Assembly: GCA_018903185.1 (NCBI GenBank) | Contig: JAHIQV010000165.1 | Span: forward strand, 1 to 5,959 | Reading direction: 5' to 3' | From: Gammaproteobacteria bacterium | Lineage (GTDB): Bacteria; Pseudomonadota; Gammaproteobacteria; Burkholderiales; Burkholderiaceae_C | DNA length: 5,959 bases | Shown: positions 1-5,413 of the stretch, piece by piece | Layout: every line of letters starts with the position of its first letter | Numbering within the stretch: position 1 is the first letter of the stretch | Program-made: the position numbers and the translations under genes | Notes under the pieces: model-generated | What the model saw: the letters and a program-made list of their open reading frames with translations, nothing else | Told to the model about the DNA's origin: nothing | The model's database searches: none

Positions 1-1
1 C

Positions 2-220
2 AAGGACTACCTGATCAACGGTTTCGCGTTGCGCATCGACAGCAACCGCAAGCTGCTCGACAACGTGTCCAACATCGCGTGGAACGGTCTGCCGCTGGAT
101 TACCTCGACACCTGGACCGACCAGGTGCAGCGCGTCAGCGTGGCCGACATCCGGCGCGCCTTTGCCCGGGTGCTGCAGCCCGATCGCATGGTGACCGTGG
201 TGGTTGGCGCAGAGCGATGA
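2..220 (+). CDS. M16-family (pitrilysin-like) peptidase, 3' end only
   Basis: The reading frame is open from the left edge and ends at TGA 218-220, giving the last 72 residues of a protein whose start lies outside. The visible stretch (YLINGFALRIDSN near its start, WTDQVQRVSVADIRRAFARV later, then a short beta-strand ending VTVVVGAER) matches the C-terminal end of M16 zinc peptidases. These typically finish with a helix built on 'vt.edv..a...yl.pd' and a strand 'vvvG'. The catalytic HxxEH motif would be far upstream, so activity cannot be judged. In Burkholderiales two adjacent M16 genes (one catalytic, one not) often precede rsmD; this would be the second, probably the non-catalytic partner, but that is inference. 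Such proteins are usually periplasmic. No U-tract terminator follows. Family call fairly secure, subfamily not. Confidence 0.75.
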   Translation, partial: KDYLINGFALRIDSNRKLLDNVSNIAWNGLPLDYLDTWTDQVQRVSVADIRRAFARVLQPDRMVTVVVGAER

Positions 221-231
221 CCCACCCTCGC

Positions 232-306
232 CGCGCTGCGCGCGACCCCCTCAAGGGGGCGACACCAGCCTTCCGGCGAAACCAGCCCGGCGGTGTCCCC
301 GAGGGG
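232..306. repeat. GC-rich stem-loop intergenic element (REP-like, putative dispersed repeat)
   Basis: Most of the 124-nt gap between the peptidase gene and rsmD can fold. CGCGC 232-236 pairs with GCGCG 240-244 over a 3-nt loop. CCCCCT 246-251 faces AGGGGG 254-259. GACACC 261-266 pairs with GGTGTC 292-297 and is continued inward by GCC 268-270 with GGC 289-291, with a 1-nt bulge. CCCC 297-300 faces GGGG 303-306. Elements of this look (a C5/G5 palindrome followed by GACACC...GGTGTCCCC) are, from memory, scattered between genes in Comamonadaceae. Only one copy lies in this window, so repeat status is an inference. There is no U-tract, so it is not a classical terminator. Confidence 0.5.
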
Positions 307-329
307 AATCCTCCGCCGACACACTGGCT

Positions 330-338
330 TGGTAAGCT
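330..338 (+). promoter_or_regulatory. Candidate extended -10 for rsmD
   Basis: TGG at 330-332 directly precedes the hexamer TAAGCT at 333-338, fitting the extended -10 form TGn-TAnnnT. The hexamer ends 6 nt before the rsmD ATG at 345, so transcription would start about at the A of the ATG. No convincing -35 is seen 16-18 nt upstream. The hexamer itself matches TATAAT at only three positions, so this is tentative and rests partly on the same spacing before coaD and pth. Confidence 0.35.
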
Positions 339-344
339 CGGTGC

Positions 345-950
345 ATGAAAAAACCCGCGCCACGCCCCACCGTCAACGCACCGCACGAGGTCCGCATCAT
401 TGGCGGGCTCTGGAAGCGCACCAAGTTGCCCGTGGCCGACCGGCCCGGCTTGCGGCCCACGCCGGCGCGGGTGCGTGAGACCCTGTTCAACTGGCTCGGC
501 CAGGACCTCACCGGCCTGCGCTGCCTGGATGCTTTCGCGGGCACCGGTGCGCTCGGTCTGGAGGCCGCCTCGCGCGGCGCGGCCGAGGTGGTGCTGGTGG
601 ACAACGACACCCATCTGGTCAAGACACTGGAAGGGATCAAAACGCGCCTGAAAGCCGATGCGGTGCGGGTGGAGCGTGGCGACGGCGTGGCTGCGCTGCT
701 GCAGCGCCGCGGCCAGGCGCTCGATGTGGTGTTTCTCGACCCCCCGTTTGCCGATGGCGCCCATGAGGCACTGTTCAGCGCCGCACTGCAGGCAGCGCGC
801 CAGGCGTTGCGCGACGATGGCCTGATCTACCTGGAGGCGCCGCGCATCTGGAGCGCGGACGAGCTCGCCCAGCTGGGGCTTCAGGTGCACCGCCAGGGCA
901 AGGCCGGTGTCGTGGCCTTTCACCTGCTGCGGCCCTTGCCGCCTCAGTGA
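345..950 (+). CDS. rsmD: 16S rRNA (guanine(966)-N(2))-methyltransferase RsmD
   Basis: This 201-aa protein is predicted to methylate N2 of G966 in 16S rRNA on assembled 30S particles, using S-adenosylmethionine, in the cytoplasm. Visible motifs are RIIGG at residues 17-21 and the family signature LRPTPARVRETLFNWL at 36-51. The SAM-binding loop DAFAGTGALGLEA is at 62-74, an acidic end of strand 2 (VLVDND) at 83-88, and the catalytic DPPF motif of N-methyltransferases at 132-135. Length is close to the usual ~190-200 residues. The ATG at 345 is the first that keeps RIIGG near the N terminus; no Shine-Dalgarno precedes it. A 50-nt gap separates it from coaD, and the rsmD-coaD pairing is widespread in bacteria. 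Nothing looks broken or transferred. Confidence 0.95.
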   Translation: MKKPAPRPTVNAPHEVRIIGGLWKRTKLPVADRPGLRPTPARVRETLFNWLGQDLTGLRCLDAFAGTGALGLEAASRGAAEVVLVDNDTHLVKTLEGIKTRLKADAVRVERGDGVAALLQRRGQALDVVFLDPPFADGAHEALFSAALQAARQALRDDGLIYLEAPRIWSADELAQLGLQVHRQGKAGVVAFHLLRPLPPQ

Positions 951-988
951 CTTTTGCCGCTGGTCCCACGGCGGCGAGACCCCTCGCG

Positions 989-994
989 CATAAT
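989..994 (+). promoter_or_regulatory. Candidate -10 box for coaD
   Basis: CATAAT matches TATAAT at five of six positions and stands in a GC-rich gap. It ends 6 nt before the coaD ATG at 1001, so the transcript would begin at or next to the start codon. No -35 hexamer is evident at the expected distance. No Shine-Dalgarno lies between box and ATG. Confidence 0.45.
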
Positions 995-1000
995 TCCGGC

Positions 1001-1519
1001 ATGAATTCCGAGCTCTCCCCGGCCGCCAGAAACCCCCGCATCGCGGTCTACAGCGGCACCTTCGATCCGCTGACCCTGGGTCACGAAGATGTGGCGCGCC
1101 GCGCCGCGCTGCTGTTCGACGAAGTGATCATTGCCGTGGCGATGGCCCACCACAAGAAGACCCGCTTCAGCCTTCGGGAGCGCATGGACATGGCCGCCGA
1201 AGCCGTGGCCAGCCTGGGCGGGCAGATCCGTGTGCTGCCGTTCGAAGGCCTGATCATGGATTTCTGCCGCCAGCAGGGCGCCTGTGCCGTGGTGCGCGGT
1301 GTGCGCAACCTGACCGACTTCGACTACGAGGCCCAGATGGCCGCGATGAACCGCAAACTCAACCCGGCCGTGGAGACCGTGTTCCTGCTGCCGCAGGCCG
1401 AGCTGCAGTGCATTTCCAGCACGCTGGTGCGCGAGATTTCCACCCTCGGTGGCGATGTGTCGCAGATGGTCAGTCCGGCGGTGGCGCAGCGCCTGGCGCC
1501 GCGGCCCTTGCAGGTCTGA
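1001..1519 (+). CDS. coaD: Phosphopantetheine adenylyltransferase (CoaD/PPAT)
   Basis: CoaD transfers AMP from ATP to 4'-phosphopantetheine to form dephospho-CoA, the penultimate step of coenzyme A synthesis in the cytoplasm. With the start at 1001 the protein has 172 residues (family about 160). It shows the nucleotidyltransferase motif SGTFDPLTLGH at 18-28, with the T/HxGH signature at 25-28. RGVRN follows at 99-103 and the ISSTLVRE signature at 138-145. The open frame extends upstream to an ATG at 947 that overlaps the rsmD stop, but that would add 18 residues rich in Ala and Pro. The core (RIAVYSGTFDP) already sits after a 12-residue leader, so 1001 is preferred. A -10-like CATAAT ends 6 nt upstream. 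The ferredoxin gene follows after 15 nt, a pair often seen together in proteobacteria. Confidence 0.95.
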   Translation: MNSELSPAARNPRIAVYSGTFDPLTLGHEDVARRAALLFDEVIIAVAMAHHKKTRFSLRERMDMAAEAVASLGGQIRVLPFEGLIMDFCRQQGACAVVRGVRNLTDFDYEAQMAAMNRKLNPAVETVFLLPQAELQCISSTLVREISTLGGDVSQMVSPAVAQRLAPRPLQV

Positions 1520-1534
1520 TCAGGAGCACGAACC

Positions 1535-1831
1535 ATGGCCCTGATGATCACCGCCGAGTGCATCAACTGCGATGTCTGCGAGCCCGAGTGCCCGAACCAG
1601 GCCATTTACATGGGCGCAGAGATTTACGAAATCGACCCCGCCAAGTGCACCGAGTGCGTCGGGCATTTTGACGAGCCCCAGTGCATGCAGGTCTGCCCGG
1701 TCAGCTGCATCCCGGTGAACCCTGAGTACATCGAGAGCCGCGAGACGCTCTGGCAGAAATACCAGCGCCTGCAGAAAGCGGGTCAGCCCTTGTCGGCAGC
1801 GACCGACGCGCCATCGGCTCCGACCACCTGA
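1535..1831 (+). CDS. fdx: 2[4Fe-4S] ferredoxin, YfhL / Allochromatium vinosum type
   Basis: This is a small low-potential electron carrier of 98 residues. Cluster-binding cysteines are C9, C12, C15 and C19 (CxxCxxCxxxCP), then C38, C41, C50 and C54 (CxxCx8CxxxCP). The 8-residue insert VGHFDEPQ between C41 and C50 is the hallmark of the Alvin/YfhL group. A ninth cysteine, C58, follows. The helical extension after the second cluster ([16 protein letters not shown]) is also typical. The redox partner cannot be read from context. An AGGAG at 1522-1526, 8 nt before the ATG, is a good ribosome site, and the gene lies 15 nt after coaD, so both are probably one transcript. Relatives end near residue 83-86; here a Ser/Ala/Pro/Thr-rich tail (from about GQPLSAATD) extends the protein over the convergent pth gene by 49 bp. 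No terminator follows. Confidence 0.93.
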   Translation: MALMITAECINCDVCEPECPNQAIYMGAEIYEIDPAKCTECVGHFDEPQCMQVCPVSCIPVNPEYIESRETLWQKYQRLQKAGQPLSAATDAPSAPTT

Positions 1832-2451
1832 TCGTTCACCGCATCCATTTTCGGAGGCCTTGGCGGTTTGGGCCGAGGCGGTTTGCTGGTGTGGATCAAC
1901 GCGGTGGCTTTGTCCATTTCGCCGGCGATCAGCTGGGGCAGGGCCTTGAGGCTGCGGTCCAGCGCCTGGGCGATGGCGATGCGGTCGTCCGGTGAAGGCT
2001 TTTTCAGCACCCAGTTGGCCACTTCGTTCCTGTCACCCGGGTGCCCGATGCCCACGCGCAGCCGCCAGTAGTCGGCACTGCCCAGCTGGGCGTGGATGTC
2101 GCGCAGACCATTGTGGCCAGCGTGACCTCCCCCTTTCTTGAGCTTCACTTCGCCGGGCGGCAGGTCGAGCTCGTCGTGCACCACCAGCACCTCCTCGGGA
2201 GCGATCTTGAAGAACCGCGCCAGCGAACCCACCGACTTGCCCGAGAGGTTCATGAAGGTCTGCGGTTCGACCAGCCAGACGTTCTGCCCACCCACCAACG
2301 TGCGCGCAACCAGGCCGAAGTGGCTGCGCTCCATCTGCAGTGAGACCTTGAGCAGGCGCGCGGCCTCATCCACCCACCAGAAGCCGGCGTTGTGGCGCGT
2401 GTGTTCGTATTCAGGGCCTGGATTGCCCAGGCCGGCGATGAGCTTGATCAT
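1783..2451 (-). CDS. pth: Peptidyl-tRNA hydrolase (Pth)
   Basis: Pth cleaves the ester bond of peptidyl-tRNAs released from stalled ribosomes, recycling tRNA in the cytoplasm. The 222-residue product has all the classical active-site residues at standard positions: N10 in GLGNPG, catalytic H20 in TRHNAG, N68 in FMNLSG, D93 in VVHDELD, and N114 in [11 protein letters not shown]. The catalytic domain ends around residue 190. It is followed by a low-complexity Pro/Lys/Arg tail ([12 protein letters not shown]) and a short Val/Ala/Asp-rich end, making it longer than the usual ~190-200. The last ~15 codons overlap the convergent ferredoxin gene. The ATG at 2451 is fixed by [12 protein letters not shown] and has no Shine-Dalgarno close by. 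A GATAAT box ends 6 nt upstream, and the rplY terminator ends 26 nt upstream, so pth is probably transcribed separately. Confidence 0.96.
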   Translation of the reverse strand: MIKLIAGLGNPGPEYEHTRHNAGFWWVDEAARLLKVSLQMERSHFGLVARTLVGGQNVWLVEPQTFMNLSGKSVGSLARFFKIAPEEVLVVHDELDLPPGEVKLKKGGGHAGHNGLRDIHAQLGSADYWRLRVGIGHPGDRNEVANWVLKKPSPDDRIAIAQALDRSLKALPQLIAGEMDKATALIHTSKPPRPKPPRPPKMDAVNDQVVGADGASVAADKG

Positions 2452-2457
2452 GCGCAG

Positions 2458-2463
2458 ATTATC
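2458..2463 (-). promoter_or_regulatory. Candidate -10 box for pth
   Basis: On the - strand GATAAT (five of six matches to TATAAT) is followed by CTGCGC and then the pth ATG, exactly 6 nt. It lies in the 26-nt space between the rplY terminator and pth, so it is the natural candidate for the pth promoter, giving a leaderless or nearly leaderless mRNA. No good -35 is visible; that area is occupied by the terminator's U-tract and stem. Confidence 0.5.
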
Positions 2464-2477
2464 CTGTGGCAGGAACG

Positions 2478-2502
2478 AAAAAGGCCCGCGTGAGCGGGCC
2501 TT
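2478..2502 (-). terminator. Rho-independent terminator after rplY
   Basis: On the - strand, AAGGCCCGC and GCGGGCCTT form a perfect 9-bp stem closed by the 4-nt loop TCAC. The stem runs into a five-T tract, two of whose bases are in the stem. It begins about 42 nt after the rplY stop codon and ends 26 nt before pth, separating the two genes. On the + strand the flanking run would also end in TT only, so it acts chiefly leftward. Confidence 0.88.
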
Positions 2503-2544
2503 CGAGGGGCAAGGCGATCCGGCACCGGACCGCCAGGGCAGAAA

Positions 2545-3171
2545 TTACTTCTTGCCTTTGCCCTTTTTCTTGTCGTCGACAGCGGCCACCACCGGAGCGA
2601 CAACCACTTCCTTGATCGGCTCGACCAGCGTGGCCACCGTCAGGTTGGTGCGGCCGTGCAGCACGAGCTTGATGCCCTTGGGCAGCTCGATGTCGCCGGT
2701 GTGAACGGTCGTACCCGTGGTGACCTTGCTCAGATCCACGGTGATGTGCTCGGGCAGCTGGGTGGCCAGGCACTCGATTTCGATTTCGGTCATCACGTGG
2801 CTGACAGCGCACTTGTCGGTCTTGACGGCCGGCGACTCTTCAGCGCCGATGAAGTGCAGCGGCACCTTCTTGTGAAGGCGGGTCTTGTCGTCCACGCGCT
2901 GGAAGTCCACGTGCAGCACGAGGGGCTTGAAGGGGTGGTATTGCACGTCGCGCAACAGCACTTTCTGGGTCGTGCCGGCGAGTTCCATGTCCAGGATCGA
3001 AGCGTGGAAGGCTTCTTTCTTCAGGGCATGCCACAAGGCGTTGTGATCGAGTTCGATCGTGGTGGCAGGCGCTTCGCCACCGAAAACGATACCGGGCGTG
3101 CGACCGGTGATGCGGAGACGGCGGCTCGCACCCGTACCCTGCTTGGCGCGCTCAAAAGCGACAAATTGCAT
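2545..3171 (-). CDS. rplY: 50S ribosomal protein L25, long (CTC) form
   Basis: L25/CTC binds 5S rRNA in the central protuberance of the large ribosomal subunit. The 208-residue protein has the N-terminal 5S-binding domain (about 1-95). This includes [20 protein letters not shown], the [10 protein letters not shown] loop, and [23 protein letters not shown], a strong family signature. The second beta domain of the CTC form (about 97-190) follows, with KVPLHFIG and PEHITVDLS. It ends in a short acidic-to-basic tail [10 protein letters not shown]. The single-domain E. coli protein is only about 94 residues, so this is the two-domain version. The ATG at 3171 is supported by AGGAG at 3182-3178, 6 nt upstream. 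It lies between prs and pth, the usual neighbours, with terminators on both sides. How it is transcribed past the prs terminator is not clear from sequence. Confidence 0.96.
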   Translation of the reverse strand: MQFVAFERAKQGTGASRRLRITGRTPGIVFGGEAPATTIELDHNALWHALKKEAFHASILDMELAGTTQKVLLRDVQYHPFKPLVLHVDFQRVDDKTRLHKKVPLHFIGAEESPAVKTDKCAVSHVMTEIEIECLATQLPEHITVDLSKVTTGTTVHTGDIELPKGIKLVLHGRTNLTVATLVEPIKEVVVAPVVAAVDDKKKGKGKK

Positions 3172-3216
3172 AACTGACTCCTGTTGAGGGGTTCCGCGAC
3201 CAGAACGCCTCGGTTG

Positions 3217-3250
3217 AAAAAGGCCGCTTGCTGAATGTGCAGGGCGGCCT
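3217..3250 (-). terminator. Probable intrinsic terminator after prs
   Basis: On the - strand AGGCCGC (3250-3244) and GCGGCCT (3227-3221) form a 7-bp stem around a 16-nt loop, and the 3' arm runs straight into T residues (five in a row counting the last stem base). It starts 21 nt after the prs stop. A run of five T's also follows the stem when read on the + strand (3252-3256), so it could work in both directions, although no + strand gene ends nearby. The large loop makes it weaker than the other two terminators. Confidence 0.7.
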
Positions 3251-3271
3251 GCTTTTTGTCGCTGTCAGGCC

Positions 3272-4246
3272 TTAGAAAAGGTTGTCCTGATCGGCAAACA
3301 AACTCATGACCGACTCACCCGAGGCAATGCGCGCGATGGTTTCGGCCATCAGCGGCGCCACGGTGAGCTGGCGAATCTTGGAGCAGGCCTGGGCGGCCTG
3401 CGACAACGGGATGGTGTTGGTCACCACGACCTCGTCCAGCGCATTGCCTTTGGCAATGCGTTCAATGGCCGGGCCCGAGAAGATCGGGTGGGTGCAATAG
3501 GCGTAGACGTGTTTGGCGCCGCGCTCTTTCAGCACCTCGGCGGCTTTGACCAGTGTGCCGGCGGTGTCGATCATGTCGTCCATGATCACGCAGTTGCGGC
3601 CATCGATGTCACCGATCACGTGCATCACTTCCGACACGTTGGCCTTGGGGCGGCGCTTGTCGATGATGGCCATGTCGCAGTTGAGCTGCTTGGCCAGCGC
3701 ACGCGCGCGCACCACACCACCCACATCGGGCGAGACGACCAGCAGGTCCTCGTAGTTTTTCTGGCGCAGATCACCCAGCAGCACCGGCGAGGCGTAGATG
3801 TTGTCCACCGGGATATCGAAGAAGCCCTGTATCTGGTCGGCGTGCAGGTCCATGGTGAGCACGCGGTTCACGCCCACGGTCTGCAGCATGTTGGCCACCA
3901 CCTTGGCGGTGATGGGCACGCGGCTGGAACGCGGACGGCGGTCCTGGCGGGCATAGCCGAAATAGGGGATGACCGCGGAAATGCGCTCGGCCGAAGCGCG
4001 CTTGAGCGCGTCGACCATGATGAGCAGCTCCATCAGGTTTTCGTTGGTCGGTGCGCAGGTGGACTGGACCACGAAGACGTGGCGGGCACGCACGTTTTGC
4101 GTGATTTCCACGGTGACTTCGCCGTCGGAGAAGCGGCCTACGTTGGCCGAACCGAGCTGGGTGCCGAGGTGCTGGGCAATTTCAGCCGCCAGCACCGGAT
4201 TGGCGTTGCCGGTGAAGATCATGAAATCCGGGGGTTGAACTTGCAT
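3272..4246 (-). CDS. prs: Ribose-phosphate pyrophosphokinase (PRPP synthetase)
   Basis: Prs makes phosphoribosyl pyrophosphate from ribose 5-phosphate and ATP, feeding purine, pyrimidine, NAD, histidine and tryptophan synthesis in the cytoplasm. The 324-residue protein matches class I enzymes (about 315). It has GRFSDGEV at 37-44, the ATP-contact segment [10 protein letters not shown] at 95-104, and [12 protein letters not shown] at 133-144 (His135). The catalytic flexible loop DKRRP at 196-200 contains K197 and R199, and the PRPP-binding loop DDMIDTAGT is at 223-231. The frame is open back into the tRNA gene, but the ATG at 4246 gives the normal N terminus ([17 protein letters not shown]), so the upstream 43 codons are excluded. 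A weak GGGA lies about 6 nt before the ATG. A terminator hairpin ends only 24 nt upstream, so expression depends on readthrough or an unseen promoter. Confidence 0.97.
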   Translation of the reverse strand: MQVQPPDFMIFTGNANPVLAAEIAQHLGTQLGSANVGRFSDGEVTVEITQNVRARHVFVVQSTCAPTNENLMELLIMVDALKRASAERISAVIPYFGYARQDRRPRSSRVPITAKVVANMLQTVGVNRVLTMDLHADQIQGFFDIPVDNIYASPVLLGDLRQKNYEDLLVVSPDVGGVVRARALAKQLNCDMAIIDKRRPKANVSEVMHVIGDIDGRNCVIMDDMIDTAGTLVKAAEVLKERGAKHVYAYCTHPIFSGPAIERIAKGNALDEVVVTNTIPLSQAAQACSKIRQLTVAPLMAETIARIASGESVMSLFADQDNLF

Positions 4247-4270
4247 GGTGTTCCCAGCTGCATCTACGGC

Positions 4271-4307
4271 AAAAAAAGTGGCCGCTTCATGTGTATCAAA
4301 GCGGCCA
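4271..4307 (-). terminator. Rho-independent terminator/attenuator between tRNA-Gln and prs
   Basis: On the - strand TGGCCGCTT (4307-4299) and AAGCGGCCA (4287-4279) make a perfect 9-bp stem with an 11-nt loop, followed by one C and seven T's (4277-4271). It starts 25 nt after the CCA end of tRNA-Gln, which suits the end of a tRNA transcript. It also sits in the leader of prs, finishing 24 nt before the prs ATG, so it could act as an attenuator for prs. Confidence 0.88.
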
Positions 4308-4332
4308 GGCCGGTACGTGTTTCGAAAAAATC

Positions 4333-4409
4333 TGGCAGGGGAGGAAGGACTCGAACCCTCGCATGCTGGAATCAAAATCCAGTGCCTTTACCAACTTGGC
4401 GACTCCCCT
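4333..4409 (-). tRNA. tRNA-Gln, anticodon TTG
   Basis: This 77-nt gene folds into a complete cloverleaf. The acceptor stem is AGGGGAG with CTCCCCT (7 bp), discriminator G, and an encoded CCA end. The D stem GCC/GGC encloses AAGTTGGTAAA. The anticodon stem CTGGA/TCCAG holds the loop TTTTGAT with anticodon TTG at 4375-4373. The variable loop is CATGC. The T stem GAGGG/CCTTC (one G-T pair) encloses TTCGAGT. The TTG anticodon reads CAA and, by wobble, CAG. It lies between ispE and prs, about 98 nt after the ispE stop, and is followed by a six-T run just past CCA and then a strong terminator. No clear tRNA promoter is seen, so cotranscription with ispE is possible. Confidence 0.98.
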
Positions 4410-4507
4410 ACGCTGGTCATCTGTTTGGCGATGAAGCCGGACAGACAACCCAAAAAACATGTCGCAGGTTGCGCATCAACTGCCGGGGCTGTGCGCAAGC
4501 CGATATT
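4410..4507 (-). other. ispE to tRNA-Gln spacer with an inverted repeat
   Basis: Reading the - strand, TTGCGCA (4498-4492) and TGCGCAA (4475-4469) form a 7-bp inverted repeat around 16 nt. A run of six T's follows only after about 12 nt (at 4456-4451), too far for a standard terminator. The spacer could hold a tRNA promoter, but I find no hexamer pair good enough to name. No open reading frame of note is present. Confidence 0.4.
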
Positions 4508-5413
4508 CTAATCGTTGCACCAGTCAAGCAATGGATGTGCATCCATGTTGCTGCATTCGCGGACAGTCCAGTCACTAGGGACCGAAATCTCATCCAGCGG
4601 ATGCTGCATTTGCGCAAACACCGCGGTGCCCGATCCGGTCATGCGGCCTTGCAGGCCCTGAGCGGACAACCAGTCCAGGCATTGCCCCACTTCGGGACAG
4701 ATGGCCTGGGCCACGGGCTGAAGATCGTTGTGGCCGAAGTCCAGAATGCTCTGGATATCGAGCCGCGGCAGATCTTGTGTGTCGTTTGCAGCAAAGCCTT
4801 GGATTGTAGCAGTTTTTGTATCGCGCTTCAGCTGAGGCGAAGCAAAAATGCGTTGGGTGGATGCGCCTCCAGGCGGTTTGACCACCAGAAACCGCGCAGG
4901 GGGCAGTGAAACGGGTGTGATCTGCTCGCCGATGCCCTCGACCCAGGCGTTGTGACCGCCGAGGAAAAAGGGGACGTCGGCACCCAGCTGAAGGCCGATG
5001 GCGGACAACTCGTTTCGCCGCAGTCCCAGGCCCCAGAGCCGGTTGAGCGCCAGCAACACGCTCGCCGCATCCGAAGAGCCGCCACCCATGCCGGCTTCAG
5101 CCGGTATCCGTTTGTCCAACGTGATGTGCGCGCCCAGCGGGCAACCGGTGGCTTGTTGCAATGCCCGGGCAGCGCGCAGCGTCAGGTCGTCGGCGGGCAG
5201 CAGGCCCGGCTGCAGGTCCTGGCGGCTGATTCCACCGTCGGTGCGCAGTTCGACATCCAGCCGGTCACACCAGTCGATGAGCATGAAGACCGACTGCAGC
5301 AGGTGGTAGCCGTCGGCCCGGCGACCCGTGATGTGCAGGAACAGGTTGAGTTTGGCGGGCGCAGGAACGCCGTGCAGGTGCCGCAGCACCGGGCGGGGGT
5401 GGGCCGGTGTCAT
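4508..5413 (-). CDS. ispE: 4-diphosphocytidyl-2-C-methyl-D-erythritol kinase (IspE)
   Basis: IspE is a GHMP-family kinase that phosphorylates CDP-methylerythritol at the 2-hydroxyl with ATP, in the non-mevalonate (MEP) route to isoprenoids. The 301-residue protein (E. coli about 283) has PAKLNLFLHITGRRADGYH at 19-37, with the catalytic Lys at 21. The ATP-binding glycine loop PAEAGMGGGSSDAA is at 104-117. GADVPFFLGG at 144-153 contains the catalytic Asp146, and a C-terminal GHMP motif MTGSGTAVFA comes late in the protein. About 10-15 extra residues lie between the IFASP segment and HNDLQP. The ATG overlaps the lolB stop as ATGA (5413-5410), and no Shine-Dalgarno is evident, so translation is probably coupled to lolB. 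The 3' third is visibly less GC-rich than its neighbours. lolB-ispE-prs order is conserved across proteobacteria. Confidence 0.96.
   Translation of the reverse strand: MTPAHPRPVLRHLHGVPAPAKLNLFLHITGRRADGYHLLQSVFMLIDWCDRLDVELRTDGGISRQDLQPGLLPADDLTLRAARALQQATGCPLGAHITLDKRIPAEAGMGGGSSDAASVLLALNRLWGLGLRRNELSAIGLQLGADVPFFLGGHNAWVEGIGEQITPVSLPPARFLVVKPPGGASTQRIFASPQLKRDTKTATIQGFAANDTQDLPRLDIQSILDFGHNDLQPVAQAICPEVGQCLDWLSAQGLQGRMTGSGTAVFAQMQHPLDEISVPSDWTVRECSNMDAHPLLDWCND

Noticed and set aside
246..306. Intergenic stem-loops as a terminator for the M16 peptidase gene
   Set aside because: No T-tract follows any of the stems on the + strand; Rho-dependent ending or readthrough into rsmD cannot be excluded.
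135..923. 262-codon - strand frame opposite rsmD and the peptidase end
   Set aside because: Composition is that of a shadow frame, there is no family motif, and the + strand frame is clearly RsmD.
947..1000. Upstream start for coaD overlapping the rsmD stop
   Set aside because: It adds 18 low-information residues not expected in CoaD, and would place the CATAAT box inside the gene. The 1001 start fits family length better.
3272..4375. Longer prs frame starting inside tRNA-Gln (367 residues)
   Set aside because: The extra 43 codons translate the antisense-free tRNA sequence and the terminator ([17 protein letters not shown]...), a well-known artefact. The start at 4246 gives the normal family N terminus.
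4531..4546. Palindrome ATGGATG/CATCCAT near the end of ispE as a terminator
   Set aside because: The centre is only 2 nt, GC content of the stem is low, and no T-run follows. It lies in the coding sequence.
3488..4909. Long + strand open frame of 473 codons opposite prs, tRNA-Gln and ispE
   Set aside because: It is His/Val/Gly-rich with no recognisable domain, crosses a tRNA and a terminator, and lies antisense to two confidently identified genes. It reflects high GC codon bias.
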